Below the pieces are notes generated by a model. That model ran no database searches. It saw nothing but the letters and a program-made list of their open reading frames with translations, and was not told the DNA's origin. Positions 29,601-38,284 of a stretch of DNA of 64,000 nt are shown piece after piece. Origin of the DNA: Parerythrobacter jejuensis (GTDB lineage Bacteria > Pseudomonadota > Alphaproteobacteria > Sphingomonadales > Sphingomonadaceae); contig NZ_BAAAZF010000001.1 of NCBI RefSeq assembly GCF_039536765.1, positions 620,001-684,000 of the forward strand, written 5' to 3'. Made by a program: the position numbers and the translations under genes. Within the stretch, counting starts at the first letter, position 1. Each line of letters starts with the position of its first letter.

Positions 29601-30727
29601 TATTCGACGTCCTCCACCTCGACTGCCTCACCTGTCACCTGCTGGGCCAGCGCGGCCGAGATAAAGGGATCGATCGCGCCATCCAGCACATCACCGGGCG
29701 CAGTACTGGTCTCGCCCGTGCGCAGGTCTTTTACCATCTGGTAGGGCTGCAGCACATAGCTGCGGATTTGGTGGCCCCAGCCGATCTCGGTCTTTTCCTG
29801 ATACTCGCCACTGGCCGCCGCTTCCCGTTCGGCCATTTCCTTCTCGAACAGGCGCGCCTTCAGCATATTCATCGCGGTGGCGCGGTTCTTGTGCTGGCTG
29901 CGATCGTTTTGGCTCGCCACCACGATGCCGGTCGGCTGGTGGGTAATGCGCACGGCGGAGTCGGTGGTGTTGACGTGCTGCCCACCTGCGCCCGAAGCAC
30001 GGTAGGTGTCGATCTTGAGGTCCGACGGGTCGATCTCGATATCAATATCGTCGTCAATGACGGGATAAACCCAGACCGAGCTAAAGGATGTGTGTCGCCG
30101 CGCAGAGCTGTCATATGGGCTGATGCGGACCAGGCGGTGCACGCCGCTTTCGGTCTTGGCATAGCCATAGGCATTGTCGCCCTTTACCAGCAGCGTGGCA
30201 GACTTGATCCCGGCTTGCTCGCCCGCATGGTATTCGATCAGCTCCACCTTGAACCCGCGCCTTTCGGCCCAGCGGGTGTACATGCGCTGGAGCATCTCGG
30301 CCCAATCCTGGCTCTCGGTGCCACCGGCACCAGCGTGGATTTCGATATATGTGTCGTTGCTATCAGCTTCACCAGAAAGCAGCGCCTGGACCTTGTCGGC
30401 ATCGGCCCGATCAGCGAGCTTTTCCAGGCTGGCGAGCCCGTCATTCACGATATCGTCGTCGCCTTCAGCCTCGCCCATATCGATGAACTCAATCGCATCG
30501 GCCATTTCCGAAGAGATTTCATTGACCGTATTCACCGCTGTCTCGAGCAGCTTCTGCTCGCGGCTGACGGCTTGCGCTTCTTTCGGATTATCCCACAGGG
30601 TCGGATCCTGCACACGGGCATTGAGCTCATCGAGGCGGCGCAGGGCGCGCTCCCAGTCAAGCGACTGGCGAACAAGGCCCAAGGCGGCTTCGATGCGGTC
30701 GATATTGGCCTGCCCTTCGGCACGCAT
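29600..30727 (-). CDS. prfB: Peptide chain release factor 2
   Basis: This 375-residue release factor recognises UGA and UAA stop codons and triggers hydrolysis of peptidyl-tRNA. The catalytic GGQ loop (ASGAGGQHVNTTDSAVR) and the codon-recognition region (RISPYDSSARRHTSF; SPY rather than the E. coli SPF) are present. The reading frame is continuous from the ATG at 30727, so the programmed +1 frameshift with an early UGA known from E. coli prfB is not used here. The RF1-type PxT motif is absent. Confidence 0.95.
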   Translation of the reverse strand: MRAEGQANIDRIEAALGLVRQSLDWERALRRLDELNARVQDPTLWDNPKEAQAVSREQKLLETAVNTVNEISSEMADAIEFIDMGEAEGDDDIVNDGLASLEKLADRADADKVQALLSGEADSNDTYIEIHAGAGGTESQDWAEMLQRMYTRWAERRGFKVELIEYHAGEQAGIKSATLLVKGDNAYGYAKTESGVHRLVRISPYDSSARRHTSFSSVWVYPVIDDDIDIEIDPSDLKIDTYRASGAGGQHVNTTDSAVRITHQPTGIVVASQNDRSQHKNRATAMNMLKARLFEKEMAEREAAASGEYQEKTEIGWGHQIRSYVLQPYQMVKDLRTGETSTAPGDVLDGAIDPFISAALAQQVTGEAVEVEDVE

Positions 30728-30805
30728 GAAACTTCCCTTCAGATCAATTGGGGCACCGCTTAGCGAAAGAGGCGATGTTGGCCAATGGGCCAAAGGCGAT
30801 ACCGG

Positions 30806-33310
30806 TCAGTAAATGCCGCCCTGGTCCTCCACGAAGTCCGCTGGCGCATCTTCGCGTTCGACTTCCTGAACCACGCTCCGCCCGGCATTCCTGCCCCGCC
30901 GGATCAGCTCCAGCACTTCCTTGCGCTTGGCGGCGATCTCGTCCGCCCGGGTGGAACGCGGAGGCTCGGTATCGGGCTTGAACGCTTCCCAGATAATGGC
31001 GGCTTGTGGGTCGGAACCCGGCCATGCGTCGAACACCCGCTTGCCGGTGCGGCGATCAACCCGAACCATGCGCACACCTGACGGGGCGATGGCCGGGCGA
31101 TTGCTCCAGCGATCCTTGGTTTCGCGCACGAAGCGCTTCACAATCGGGGCAGCAATCGTCCCGCCCTGGGCATAACCGCCCATATTCTTGGGCGTGTCGA
31201 AGCCGAGATAGGTGCCGACAATGTAATCCTGCGTGCCGCCGACGAACCAGACATCGGTCGGACCGGTGGTGGTGCCGGTCTTCCCGAACAAGGGCAGGCC
31301 CAGATCGCGCAGCACGGTGCCAGTGCCACGCTGCACCACGCCTTCCAGCATATGCATCGTCTGGAAGGCTGTGCGTGCATCCATCGCCTGTTTGCCCGAG
31401 GGCTTGAGGCGCGGCATCGGCTTGCCATCCCATTCCGCCATGTTGCAGCCATTGCAGGCGCGTTTATCGGCTCTCCAGATCACCTTGCCGCGCCTGTCCT
31501 GAACATAATCGATAACGGTCGGATCATTCAGACGCCCGTGATTGGCCAACGCCGAATAGGCATTGACCATTTTGAGCACGGTTGTCTCGCCGGCGCCCAG
31601 TGCGAAAGCCGGATAGGGATTGTAGCGGCCGATCCCGACATTATCGATCGTGTCGATAACATTGGGCATGCCCGATTCCATCGCGACCTGTACGGTCATG
31701 ATATTCTGCGATTGCTCCAGGCCATAGCGCAGCGGGAACGTTCCGCCCCGCCCGCCACGAAAGCATTTCTCACCCAATCGCGAGCCCTGATAATAGCAGT
31801 AGCTGCCATTTTCGACCTGGGTGGAGGGGGTGAATCCATTGTCCAGACCGGTGGCATAGACAAACGGCTTGATCGTAGATCCCGGTTGGCGTTCCGCCTG
31901 CGTCGCACGGTTGAACGCGCCAAGGCGGCTGTCAAAACCACCTTGCATGGCCAGTACCCGGCCCGTCATCGGATCCTGCACCACCAATCCACCGGAAGCT
32001 TCCGGAATTGTTCGCACCCGGTAGCCATTGCCAGAGGGGGATGCGGCAATCACATCGCCAGCCTTGAGCGCGTTGGGAAGACCCGTCAGCGGCGCGGTCT
32101 CGCCATCGCTGAATCCGATGGTCGCATTGCTGCCCGACCGCTCTGTAACCAGCCCAACGCGCCAGTCCTCGTAATTGATGCCCAGAAAAGAGCTCGCCAG
32201 TTGGCCCTGCCAATTGCCTTCGCTCAGATCGATCGTTGCAATCGGGCCGCGCCAGCCACGGCTGCCGTGATAGCGTAGCATGCCCTGCCGTAGCGCCACG
32301 CGGGCTGCATCCTGCATTTCGACATCAAGCGATGTGCGGACCCACAGGCCACCGGCATAGACGCTGTTGTCGCCATCGTCGGCATTCTCACCGAAATCGG
32401 CGATCAGCTGGCGCCGAACTTCCTCCAGGAAGTATCCGGCATCCGCCGAACGCGTGCTACGCTGGCTGACCAGCCCCAGCGGTTGCTGCGTTGCGATGGT
32501 GGCCTCTGCCTGGGTCGCGAATCCGTTCTCGACCATTTGCTCGAGCACGAAGTTGCGGCGCGCGATCGCGGCCTGTTCTTGGCCACGCCGGCCATAGCGT
32601 TCAGGCGCTTTGGGCAGAACGGCAAGAAAGGCAGCTTCGTGCAATTCCAGATCGCCGACATCCTTGTCGAAATAGGCACGCGCCGCCGCCTGCACCCCGA
32701 AGGACCGGCGACCAAGCGGAATTTCGTTGAGATAGAGCTCGAGGATTTCTTCCTTGGTCAGCACGCCTTCAATCCGGCGCGCAAGCATCATTTCCTTGAT
32801 CTTGCGGGTGACCGAATATTCGTTGGTCAGCAGGATGTTCTTGGCCACCTGCTGGGTAATGGTCGAACCACCCACCGCACGTTCGCCAGAGCCGAGCTTG
32901 CTGACATAATCCACCACTGCGCCCAGCACACCGCCGGCATCGATCCCGCCATGGCTGAAGAACGTCTTGTCCTCTGCCGCCAGATACGCCTCGATCAATT
33001 GCTCGGGAAAATCCGCATATTGCAGCTGGACCCGTCGCTCACGCGCGTAGGAATGGACGATCTCGCCATCGATCCCGCGTACCACCGTTGGCAGAGGTGG
33101 CTCATATTCCAGCAAAGTCTCTGCATTGGGCAATTGCCGAGCAAGCAGGGCCCAAGCGACCAGCCACAGGATGACAAAGGCCATCAACAAATAGCCGCCC
33201 CAGCGCACCCACCGGTGCGCCTGCCAGTGGCGCTTGATCCAATTGATCGCGCCCGACGCCTCACGGCGGATGCGATAGCGGAATGTTTCGATGGATGAAC
33301 CGTCAGACAT
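30806..33310 (-). CDS. mrcA: Penicillin-binding protein 1A (bifunctional murein synthase)
   Basis: This 834-residue class A PBP has one N-terminal membrane helix (LLMAFVILWLVAWALL) and a glycosyltransferase domain with EDKTFFSHGG and STITQQVAKN motifs. The transpeptidase domain carries the catalytic serine in PGSTIKPF, the SxN motif in YSALANHG and KTG in FGKTGTTTG. It polymerises and cross-links peptidoglycan. ATG at 33310 is used; a TTG two codons earlier also exists. The gene is not coupled to prfB (78-base gap). Confidence 0.95.
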   Translation of the reverse strand: MSDGSSIETFRYRIRREASGAINWIKRHWQAHRWVRWGGYLLMAFVILWLVAWALLARQLPNAETLLEYEPPLPTVVRGIDGEIVHSYARERRVQLQYADFPEQLIEAYLAAEDKTFFSHGGIDAGGVLGAVVDYVSKLGSGERAVGGSTITQQVAKNILLTNEYSVTRKIKEMMLARRIEGVLTKEEILELYLNEIPLGRRSFGVQAAARAYFDKDVGDLELHEAAFLAVLPKAPERYGRRGQEQAAIARRNFVLEQMVENGFATQAEATIATQQPLGLVSQRSTRSADAGYFLEEVRRQLIADFGENADDGDNSVYAGGLWVRTSLDVEMQDAARVALRQGMLRYHGSRGWRGPIATIDLSEGNWQGQLASSFLGINYEDWRVGLVTERSGSNATIGFSDGETAPLTGLPNALKAGDVIAASPSGNGYRVRTIPEASGGLVVQDPMTGRVLAMQGGFDSRLGAFNRATQAERQPGSTIKPFVYATGLDNGFTPSTQVENGSYCYYQGSRLGEKCFRGGRGGTFPLRYGLEQSQNIMTVQVAMESGMPNVIDTIDNVGIGRYNPYPAFALGAGETTVLKMVNAYSALANHGRLNDPTVIDYVQDRRGKVIWRADKRACNGCNMAEWDGKPMPRLKPSGKQAMDARTAFQTMHMLEGVVQRGTGTVLRDLGLPLFGKTGTTTGPTDVWFVGGTQDYIVGTYLGFDTPKNMGGYAQGGTIAAPIVKRFVRETKDRWSNRPAIAPSGVRMVRVDRRTGKRVFDAWPGSDPQAAIIWEAFKPDTEPPRSTRADEIAAKRKEVLELIRRGRNAGRSVVQEVEREDAPADFVEDQGGIY

Positions 33311-33367
33311 AATCAATGTAGGCGTTTAGCACGGGAATTCCGTGCCGCGCCACCGTGAAAAACGCGA

Positions 33368-34237
33368 TTATGTCCCGCTTTGTCGGGCGAAGAATATCCT
33401 GATCGACCGGGCCATCGTCTCGGCGAAGGCTTTGCGGCCTTCGGGGGAGGACAGACGCCGGGCGTCATCAGGGTTGGTGATATACCCGGATTCGTAGAGC
33501 ACGGCAGGAACATCGGGAGCGCGCAACACAGCCAGTGCGGCCGATCGCCTCGCCTGCGGATGGAAATTGAGCGAGCCCCTCCCCTCGCGCACGATCAGGC
33601 TGGCAAATTCGGCAGAGGTTTCCTGAACCCGGCGCTGCGAGAGCTCGACCAGGATATTGCTGACCTCGTCGCTTTGCTGGGTCACCGTGACGCCGTTAAG
33701 CTTGTCGGCATTGTTCTCCCGCTCGGCGAAACGGGCGGCGGCTTCGCTCGATGCCTCATTCGAGAGAGTGTAGATACTCGCCCCGCTCACGCCGCGAATC
33801 TCACCGGCAGAATCGGCGTGGATCGATATGAACAGGTCGGCATCGAGTCTGCGCGCGATTTCCGGCCGCTCTTCCAGGACCAGGAACGTATCGTCCTCGC
33901 GGGTCAGCGCCACACGGATGCCTCCCGCTTCGACCAGTTCGTCTTTCAGGGCCTTGGCCAGCCCCAGCACCAGCGCCTTCTCTCTCAGCCCTGCTCCGCT
34001 GGCTCCGGGATCCTTGCCGCCATGACCGGCATCGATCACCACCAGCGGGCGCGAACGGTCGGCAGGGCCATAAACTGTGGGCAAGTCCACCGGATCATCT
34101 GCCCCGGGCAGGATCAGGCGCAATACGTAGTCACGTCCCAGATGCGGCACCGGGATCGATAGCCCGAACGCATATAGCCCGCCGACCAGCAGCACCGGCA
34201 AGAGGAAGACCATCAGGATCTGGGTGCGCTGCGACAT
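33368..34237 (-). CDS. N-acetylmuramoyl-L-alanine amidase
   Basis: This 289-residue amidase splits septal peptidoglycan between muramic acid and L-alanine. An N-terminal hydrophobic helix (TQILMVFLLPVLLVGGLYAF) anchors or exports it. The Amidase_3 zinc-site motifs are complete: IDAGHGGKDPGA, the glutamate in LREKALVLG, DLFISIHADSA and the final catalytic glutamate in LYESGYITNPDDA. There is no AMIN domain, unlike E. coli AmiC. A strong AAGGAG precedes tandem ATGs at 34240 and 34237; I choose the second for spacing. It lies upstream of mrcA and on the same strand. Confidence 0.93.
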   Translation of the reverse strand: MSQRTQILMVFLLPVLLVGGLYAFGLSIPVPHLGRDYVLRLILPGADDPVDLPTVYGPADRSRPLVVIDAGHGGKDPGASGAGLREKALVLGLAKALKDELVEAGGIRVALTREDDTFLVLEERPEIARRLDADLFISIHADSAGEIRGVSGASIYTLSNEASSEAAARFAERENNADKLNGVTVTQQSDEVSNILVELSQRRVQETSAEFASLIVREGRGSLNFHPQARRSAALAVLRAPDVPAVLYESGYITNPDDARRLSSPEGRKAFAETMARSIRIFFARQSGT

Positions 34238-34386
34238 CATCTCCTTGCCTGTTAGGGGCGTTGATACCATTTACGCAATATAGTTGCTCGCAGGCACCCA
34301 CGGTGCTAGCAGAGTTTTCGACCGAACACTTTCACCGCAATCGGGTCGCAACCGTTGAAAAACGTGGCGAAAGAAGGGTTTCGGGG

Positions 34387-34415
34387 GTTCCTTGCGGCAT
34401 TGTGCCGAGGGGAAC
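34387..34415. other. Stable hairpin in the rne upstream region
   Basis: The arms GTTCC-TTG-CGGCA and TGCCG-AGG-GGAAC pair over 13 positions with two G-U pairs and one mismatch around a TTG loop. There is no following T-tract on either strand, so it is not an intrinsic terminator. On the plus strand it would sit in a long rne leader. Confidence 0.45.
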
Positions 34416-34647
34416 GACACTAACAGGTTGATGCGTCAGATGAGAAGCCACCCCCAAGCAAACGCGACACAGCCCCGTGCTGTCGCCGCGATGTTTGCGG
34501 GCGCGGCACCGCACCAGAAATGCACTCTCGCTGATGCAGACACAGTATTCCGTGGCCCGGTGGCAGAGCGCCCGGCCCGGCTTCCCAATTCCGCTGCGAG
34601 CACAGCCTCGTGCGGTTCCAACACATATTTGCGCGATAGTTCACGGT

Positions 34648-34673
34648 CACGGGGCCTGAGGCCCAAGGCCGTG
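34648..34673 (+). other. Hairpin just before the rne ribosome-binding site
   Basis: GGGCC (34652-34656) pairs with GGCCC (34660-34664) around a TGA loop. Outer bases CACGG and CCGTG (34648-34652, 34669-34673) can pair as an alternative extended stem. It ends 13 bases before the GGAG ribosome-binding site, so its folding could influence translation of RNase E. Confidence 0.4.
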
Positions 34674-34698
34674 CCGATCCGCGCATGGAGACACAATA

Positions 34699-37389
34699 AT
34701 GGCAACGCGCATGCTAATCGATGCGCGCCACCAGGAAGAAACCCGGGTGGCGGTTCTCAAGGGAAATCGGATTGAGGAATTCGATTTCGAATCTGCTGAA
34801 CACAAGCAGATCAAAGGCAATATCTATCTAGCCAAGGTTACGCGGGTCGAACCCTCGCTACAGGCGGCATTCGTCGACTTTGGCGGCAACCGGCACGGCT
34901 TCCTCGCCTTCAGCGAAATCCATCCGGACTATTACCAGATCCCGAAGGAGGACCGCGAGCAACTGCTGGCCGAAGAGGCCGAAGCTGCCGAGGAAGAAGC
35001 CCGCCTCCGCGCCGAAGAAGAAGATCGCGGCGAAGTGCCGGGTGACGAATATGACGCGGAAGACGAAGAGTCCGGTGAAGCACTTGCCGAAGACCTCGCC
35101 GAAGACGGTGTGGAAGACATCGATACGTCAGAGAAAGACAAGGTTGCCACCATCGAGGAAGGCCACGTCGAAGATGACGAGGACGACGAAGATGATGACG
35201 ACAGTTCCGACGACGAGTCAGACGAAGAAAGCGACGACAAGCCCAAGGGCCGCCGTGGTCGCGGACGGGGCCGTGGCCGCCGTCAGGGCAAAGGCCAGAA
35301 GAGCCGGGCCAAAGAAGTGGACGAAGTCCGCGCCCGCCGTCAGGCCCTGCGCCGTCGTTACAAGATCCAGGACGTCATCCAGCGCCGCCAGGTGCTGCTG
35401 GTCCAGGTCGTCAAGGAGGAGCGCGGCAACAAGGGCGCTGCTCTCACCACCTATCTGAGCCTCGCTGGCCGCTACACGGTCCTGATGCCGAACAGCAGCC
35501 ATGGCGGCGGTATCTCGCGCAAGATTTCCAGCTCGGGTGACCGCAAACGGCTGAAGCAGGTCGTATCCGACCTCAGCCTGCCCAAGGCGATGGGCCTGAT
35601 CGTGCGCACTGCGGGCCTCAGCCGCACCAAGACCGAGATCAAGCGTGATTTCGATTATCTTGCACGCCTGTGGGACGAAATCCGCGAACGGACTTTGGGC
35701 TCGGCCGCACCAGCGCTGATCCATTCCGACAGCGACCTGATCAAGCGGGCTATCCGCGACATCTACAACCGCGAAATCGAAGAAGTCGTGGTCGAGGGCG
35801 AAGAAGGCTACAAGGCTGCGAAGAGCTTCATGAAGACGCTCATGCCCAGCCATGCGCGGCGGGTGAAAGCCTATTCCGACCCTGTGCCCCTGTTCCAGCG
35901 TTACGGTGCAGAAGACCAGCTGCGGGCGATGTATGATCCGGTGGTCCAGCTCAAATCGGGCGGTTACCTGGTGATCAACCCGACCGAAGCGCTGGTTTCG
36001 ATTGACATCAACTCGGGCCGTTCGACCAAGGAACACGGGATCGAGCAGACCGCAACGGCCACCAATATCGAGGCCGCGCGCGAGATTGCCCGCCAATTGC
36101 GCCTGCGCGACATGGCCGGACTGGTCGTGATCGACTTCATCGACATGGAATACAATTCCAACGTCCGCAAAGTCGAGCGGGCGATGAAAGACGCGCTCAA
36201 GAATGACCGGGCGCGGATCCAGGTCGGCCGCATTTCGGGCTTCGGCCTTATGGAGATGAGCCGCCAGCGCCTGCGCACCGGCGTGCTCGAGGCTACTACC
36301 CGCGAGTGTCCGCATTGCGATGGTACCGGCTTGGTCCGCACGGCATCCTCGGCCGGCCTTTCGGCGCTGCGCCTGATCGAAGACGAAGCAGCCCGTGGCA
36401 AGGGCACGATCATCTCGCTCAAGGCCAGCACCGAAGCTGCGGTCTACATGCTCAATTCGAAGCGTGCCGACCTGCAGGAAATCGAAGATCGCTACAACGT
36501 AACGGTCGTCGTAGTTCCCGAAGGTGAAGACGAAGGCGCGAAGATGAGCGTGGGCAGTTCCGGCCCGCGTCCTTCCGAAGCTCCTAAATTCGAACCCATC
36601 GTCGATGATGACGATGATGATGACGATATCGAGGAAGAAGCCTTCGACGACGAGGACGATGATCGCCCGAAGAAGCGTCGTCGCAGGCGTCGCGGCGGTC
36701 GCGGACGCAACAAGAAGCGCGATGACCAGTCGGAAGATGGCGAGAGCCATTCGGACGACGATTCCAGCCGCGATAACAGCGCCGACAATGACGATGATGA
36801 CGGGGAAGATAAGCCCAAGAAGCGTCGCCGTCGCGGTGGTCGCCGTCGTCGTGGCCGTGGGAATGGCGAAGAAGCCGAGGGCGAAGGCAACGGAAACGAA
36901 AGCACCGAGGTAACTGCCGAAGACGCAGAAAAGCTCGAAGATGTTTCCGAGCAGGTCAAGGACGACATGGCTGTAGTGGCCGGCCCTGACGATGCGCCTG
37001 AAACTGCCGAAGCAGCCGCCGCAGAAGAAAAGCCCAAGCGCAAACGCGCCCCGCGCAAAAAAGCTGCCCCCAAGGTAGAGGATGAAGCGCCTTCCGCGGA
37101 AGCTGGCAGCGAGACTGAAGAGAAGCCGAAGCGCAAGCGGGCTCCACGCAAGAAGAAGGTCGAGGAAGAGGCTGCTCCCGAAACCACCGACGCTCCTGCG
37201 GAGGAAGAAAAGCCCAAGCGCAAGCGGGCTCCGCGCAAGAAAGCCGAACCGAAGGCTGATGCGCCTGCGGCCGAAGCCAAGACTGAAACGGCGGATGCCG
37301 GTGATGCCGCAGCCGAGCAAGCTCCTGACGAAGGTGGAGAGACCAAGCCGCGTCGTGGTGGCTGGTGGCAGCGCACCTTCGGGGAATAA
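34699..37389 (+). CDS. rne: Ribonuclease E/G
   Basis: This 896-residue endoribonuclease is the core of the RNA degradosome. The S1 RNA-binding domain begins at residue 35 (KQIKGNIYLAKVTRVEP). A charged insertion of about 130 residues (roughly 85-215), first acidic then arginine-rich, separates its strands. The RNase-H-like/DNase-I-like catalytic core follows, with DINSGRSTKEH, the DFIDM aspartate region and the zinc-link motif CPHCDGTG. The C-terminal 300 residues are disordered, alternating poly-acidic with basic RGG/KRRR patches and three copies of KPKRKRAPRKK, typical of a scaffold and RNA-binding tail. ATG at 34699 has GGAG 8 bases upstream. Confidence 0.95.
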   Translation: MATRMLIDARHQEETRVAVLKGNRIEEFDFESAEHKQIKGNIYLAKVTRVEPSLQAAFVDFGGNRHGFLAFSEIHPDYYQIPKEDREQLLAEEAEAAEEEARLRAEEEDRGEVPGDEYDAEDEESGEALAEDLAEDGVEDIDTSEKDKVATIEEGHVEDDEDDEDDDDSSDDESDEESDDKPKGRRGRGRGRGRRQGKGQKSRAKEVDEVRARRQALRRRYKIQDVIQRRQVLLVQVVKEERGNKGAALTTYLSLAGRYTVLMPNSSHGGGISRKISSSGDRKRLKQVVSDLSLPKAMGLIVRTAGLSRTKTEIKRDFDYLARLWDEIRERTLGSAAPALIHSDSDLIKRAIRDIYNREIEEVVVEGEEGYKAAKSFMKTLMPSHARRVKAYSDPVPLFQRYGAEDQLRAMYDPVVQLKSGGYLVINPTEALVSIDINSGRSTKEHGIEQTATATNIEAAREIARQLRLRDMAGLVVIDFIDMEYNSNVRKVERAMKDALKNDRARIQVGRISGFGLMEMSRQRLRTGVLEATTRECPHCDGTGLVRTASSAGLSALRLIEDEAARGKGTIISLKASTEAAVYMLNSKRADLQEIEDRYNVTVVVVPEGEDEGAKMSVGSSGPRPSEAPKFEPIVDDDDDDDDIEEEAFDDEDDDRPKKRRRRRRGGRGRNKKRDDQSEDGESHSDDDSSRDNSADNDDDDGEDKPKKRRRRGGRRRRGRGNGEEAEGEGNGNESTEVTAEDAEKLEDVSEQVKDDMAVVAGPDDAPETAEAAAAEEKPKRKRAPRKKAAPKVEDEAPSAEAGSETEEKPKRKRAPRKKKVEEEAAPETTDAPAEEEKPKRKRAPRKKAEPKADAPAAEAKTETADAGDAAAEQAPDEGGETKPRRGGWWQRTFGE
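37030..37242 (+). repeat. Threefold repeat KPKRKRAPRKK encoded in the RNase E tail
   Basis: The 11-residue basic motif KPKRKRAPRKK is encoded at 37030-37062, 37123-37155 and 37210-37242 (residues 778, 809 and 838 onward), each preceded by an acidic EE-type stretch. The spacing of about 30 residues and the near-identical codons suggest tandem duplication. The motif is a likely RNA-binding element. Confidence 0.75.
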
Positions 37390-37406
37390 TCTGCCCTGAA
37401 ATCTGA

Positions 37407-37443
37407 AAGGCCGCTCTCACTCCTTTAGTGAGGGCGGCCTTTT
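37407..37443 (+). terminator. Intrinsic terminator after rne
   Basis: A 15-base-pair stem (AAGGCCGCTCTCACT with AGTGAGGGCGGCCTT, one G-U pair) closes a CCTTT loop and ends in TTT. It lies 18 bases after the rne stop. The complementary strand also ends in a short T-rich stretch, so it may serve the convergent methyltransferase gene as well. Confidence 0.9.
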
Positions 37444-37489
37444 CATGTTTGCGATAGCTGGCTGCGGGGCATTGGCACGCGCCGCGCTA

Positions 37490-38125
37490 TCAGGCGCCCG
37501 CCTTTATCCCGACACCCCATTCGTTCCAGCCAATCGACTTGGGCGTCTTGGGCAAATAGCGTGCGCCCATCGGTTCCACCTCTAGCCCCCCTGCCCGCAC
37601 CGCGTCGGTAATCGGACGAGTAAGATGGCAACCACCGGCAAATGGTTTCCAATAGGGCTCGATCGTCTCTTGCCAATTGGCCACTTTCGCGTCGGGCGCG
37701 CGGCCATGTTCGAGAAACAGCAGCCGACCGCCTGGTTTGAGTATGCGGCGCATTTCGCTCACCACTTTGGCCTGATCCTGCACCGAACACATCGTGTAGG
37801 TGCACACGACCGTATCGAAGCTTTCATCATCGAACGGGATATCTTCGCCAATCCCGTCGCGGATATCGGCCTTCCAGCCCTTTTTCTCTGCCTCGGCGCG
37901 GGCATATTCCAGAAGCTTGCCGCCGGGGTCGATCCCGGCATAGCTGTCAATCGCGCTGGCATTGTAGAATTGCTGGTTGATCCCGCCACCACAGCCGATT
38001 TCGAACACATTGCCCCGGGCCATCGGCACAAGCTGGCTGCGCAATTTCATGATCGCCGGCATTCCACAGGCGAATTTGATCACGCGCGGCACACCGTGCT
38101 GGTCCCACCAATCTGCAAGGCCCAT
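37490..38125 (-). CDS. SAM-dependent methyltransferase (class I)
   Basis: This 211-residue protein contains a full methyltransferase fold: NVFEIGCGGGINQQFY (motif I), YAGIDPGG (motif II), an acidic DDESFDTVVCTYTMC strand and RRILKPGGRLLFLEHG (motif III). The pattern resembles small lipid or ubiquinone-type methyltransferases, but the substrate is unknown. ATG at 38125 is preceded by GGGGAGAG; the frame is open further upstream but has no better start. It lies convergent to rne, beyond the terminator, and divergent from the ATP-grasp gene. Confidence 0.85.
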   Translation of the reverse strand: MGLADWWDQHGVPRVIKFACGMPAIMKLRSQLVPMARGNVFEIGCGGGINQQFYNASAIDSYAGIDPGGKLLEYARAEAEKKGWKADIRDGIGEDIPFDDESFDTVVCTYTMCSVQDQAKVVSEMRRILKPGGRLLFLEHGRAPDAKVANWQETIEPYWKPFAGGCHLTRPITDAVRAGGLEVEPMGARYLPKTPKSIGWNEWGVGIKAGA

Positions 38126-38284
38126 CCGATCTCTCCCCAATTGTGTTGCGCGGCACTGTGCCAGAGTTTCGCGGAAATTGGGAGGGAAGCCCTTACCGGC
38201 GCCCCTGTCAAATTCGCTTTCTGAGTGCTCGATCTGCCTGTAGAGGCGCAATCAGGGACAGCACTGGAATAGGGATCATTCCAC

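Larger units (their letters stand above)
34238..34698. promoter_or_regulatory. Divergent 460-base non-coding region upstream of rne and the amidase gene
   Basis: No credible gene lies between the amidase start and rne. A -10-like TATATT (34277-34282, minus strand) would start amidase transcription near 34270, in line with a start at 34237, though no good -35 was seen. The region contains two hairpins, listed separately, the second close to the rne ribosome-binding site (GGAG at 34687-34690). It probably holds the rne promoter and a long 5' leader. I could not pin down the rne promoter. Confidence 0.55.

Noticed and set aside
27663-29744. Long plus-strand open frame antisense to the flavoprotein and methyltransferase genes
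   Set aside because: It is explained by high GC content and codon bias of the minus-strand genes. It crosses two recognised genes and shows no domain.
35218-37320. Very long open frame on the minus strand opposite rne
   Set aside because: It is the mirror of the highly biased charged codons of rne, has no ribosome-binding site or family resemblance, and its composition is unnatural (runs of leucine, arginine and valine).
38136-38182. Inverted repeat CCCAATT and AATTGGG between the methyltransferase and ATP-grasp genes
   Set aside because: Thirty-three bases separate the arms, and the left arm lies in the methyltransferase ribosome-binding region, so it may be chance.
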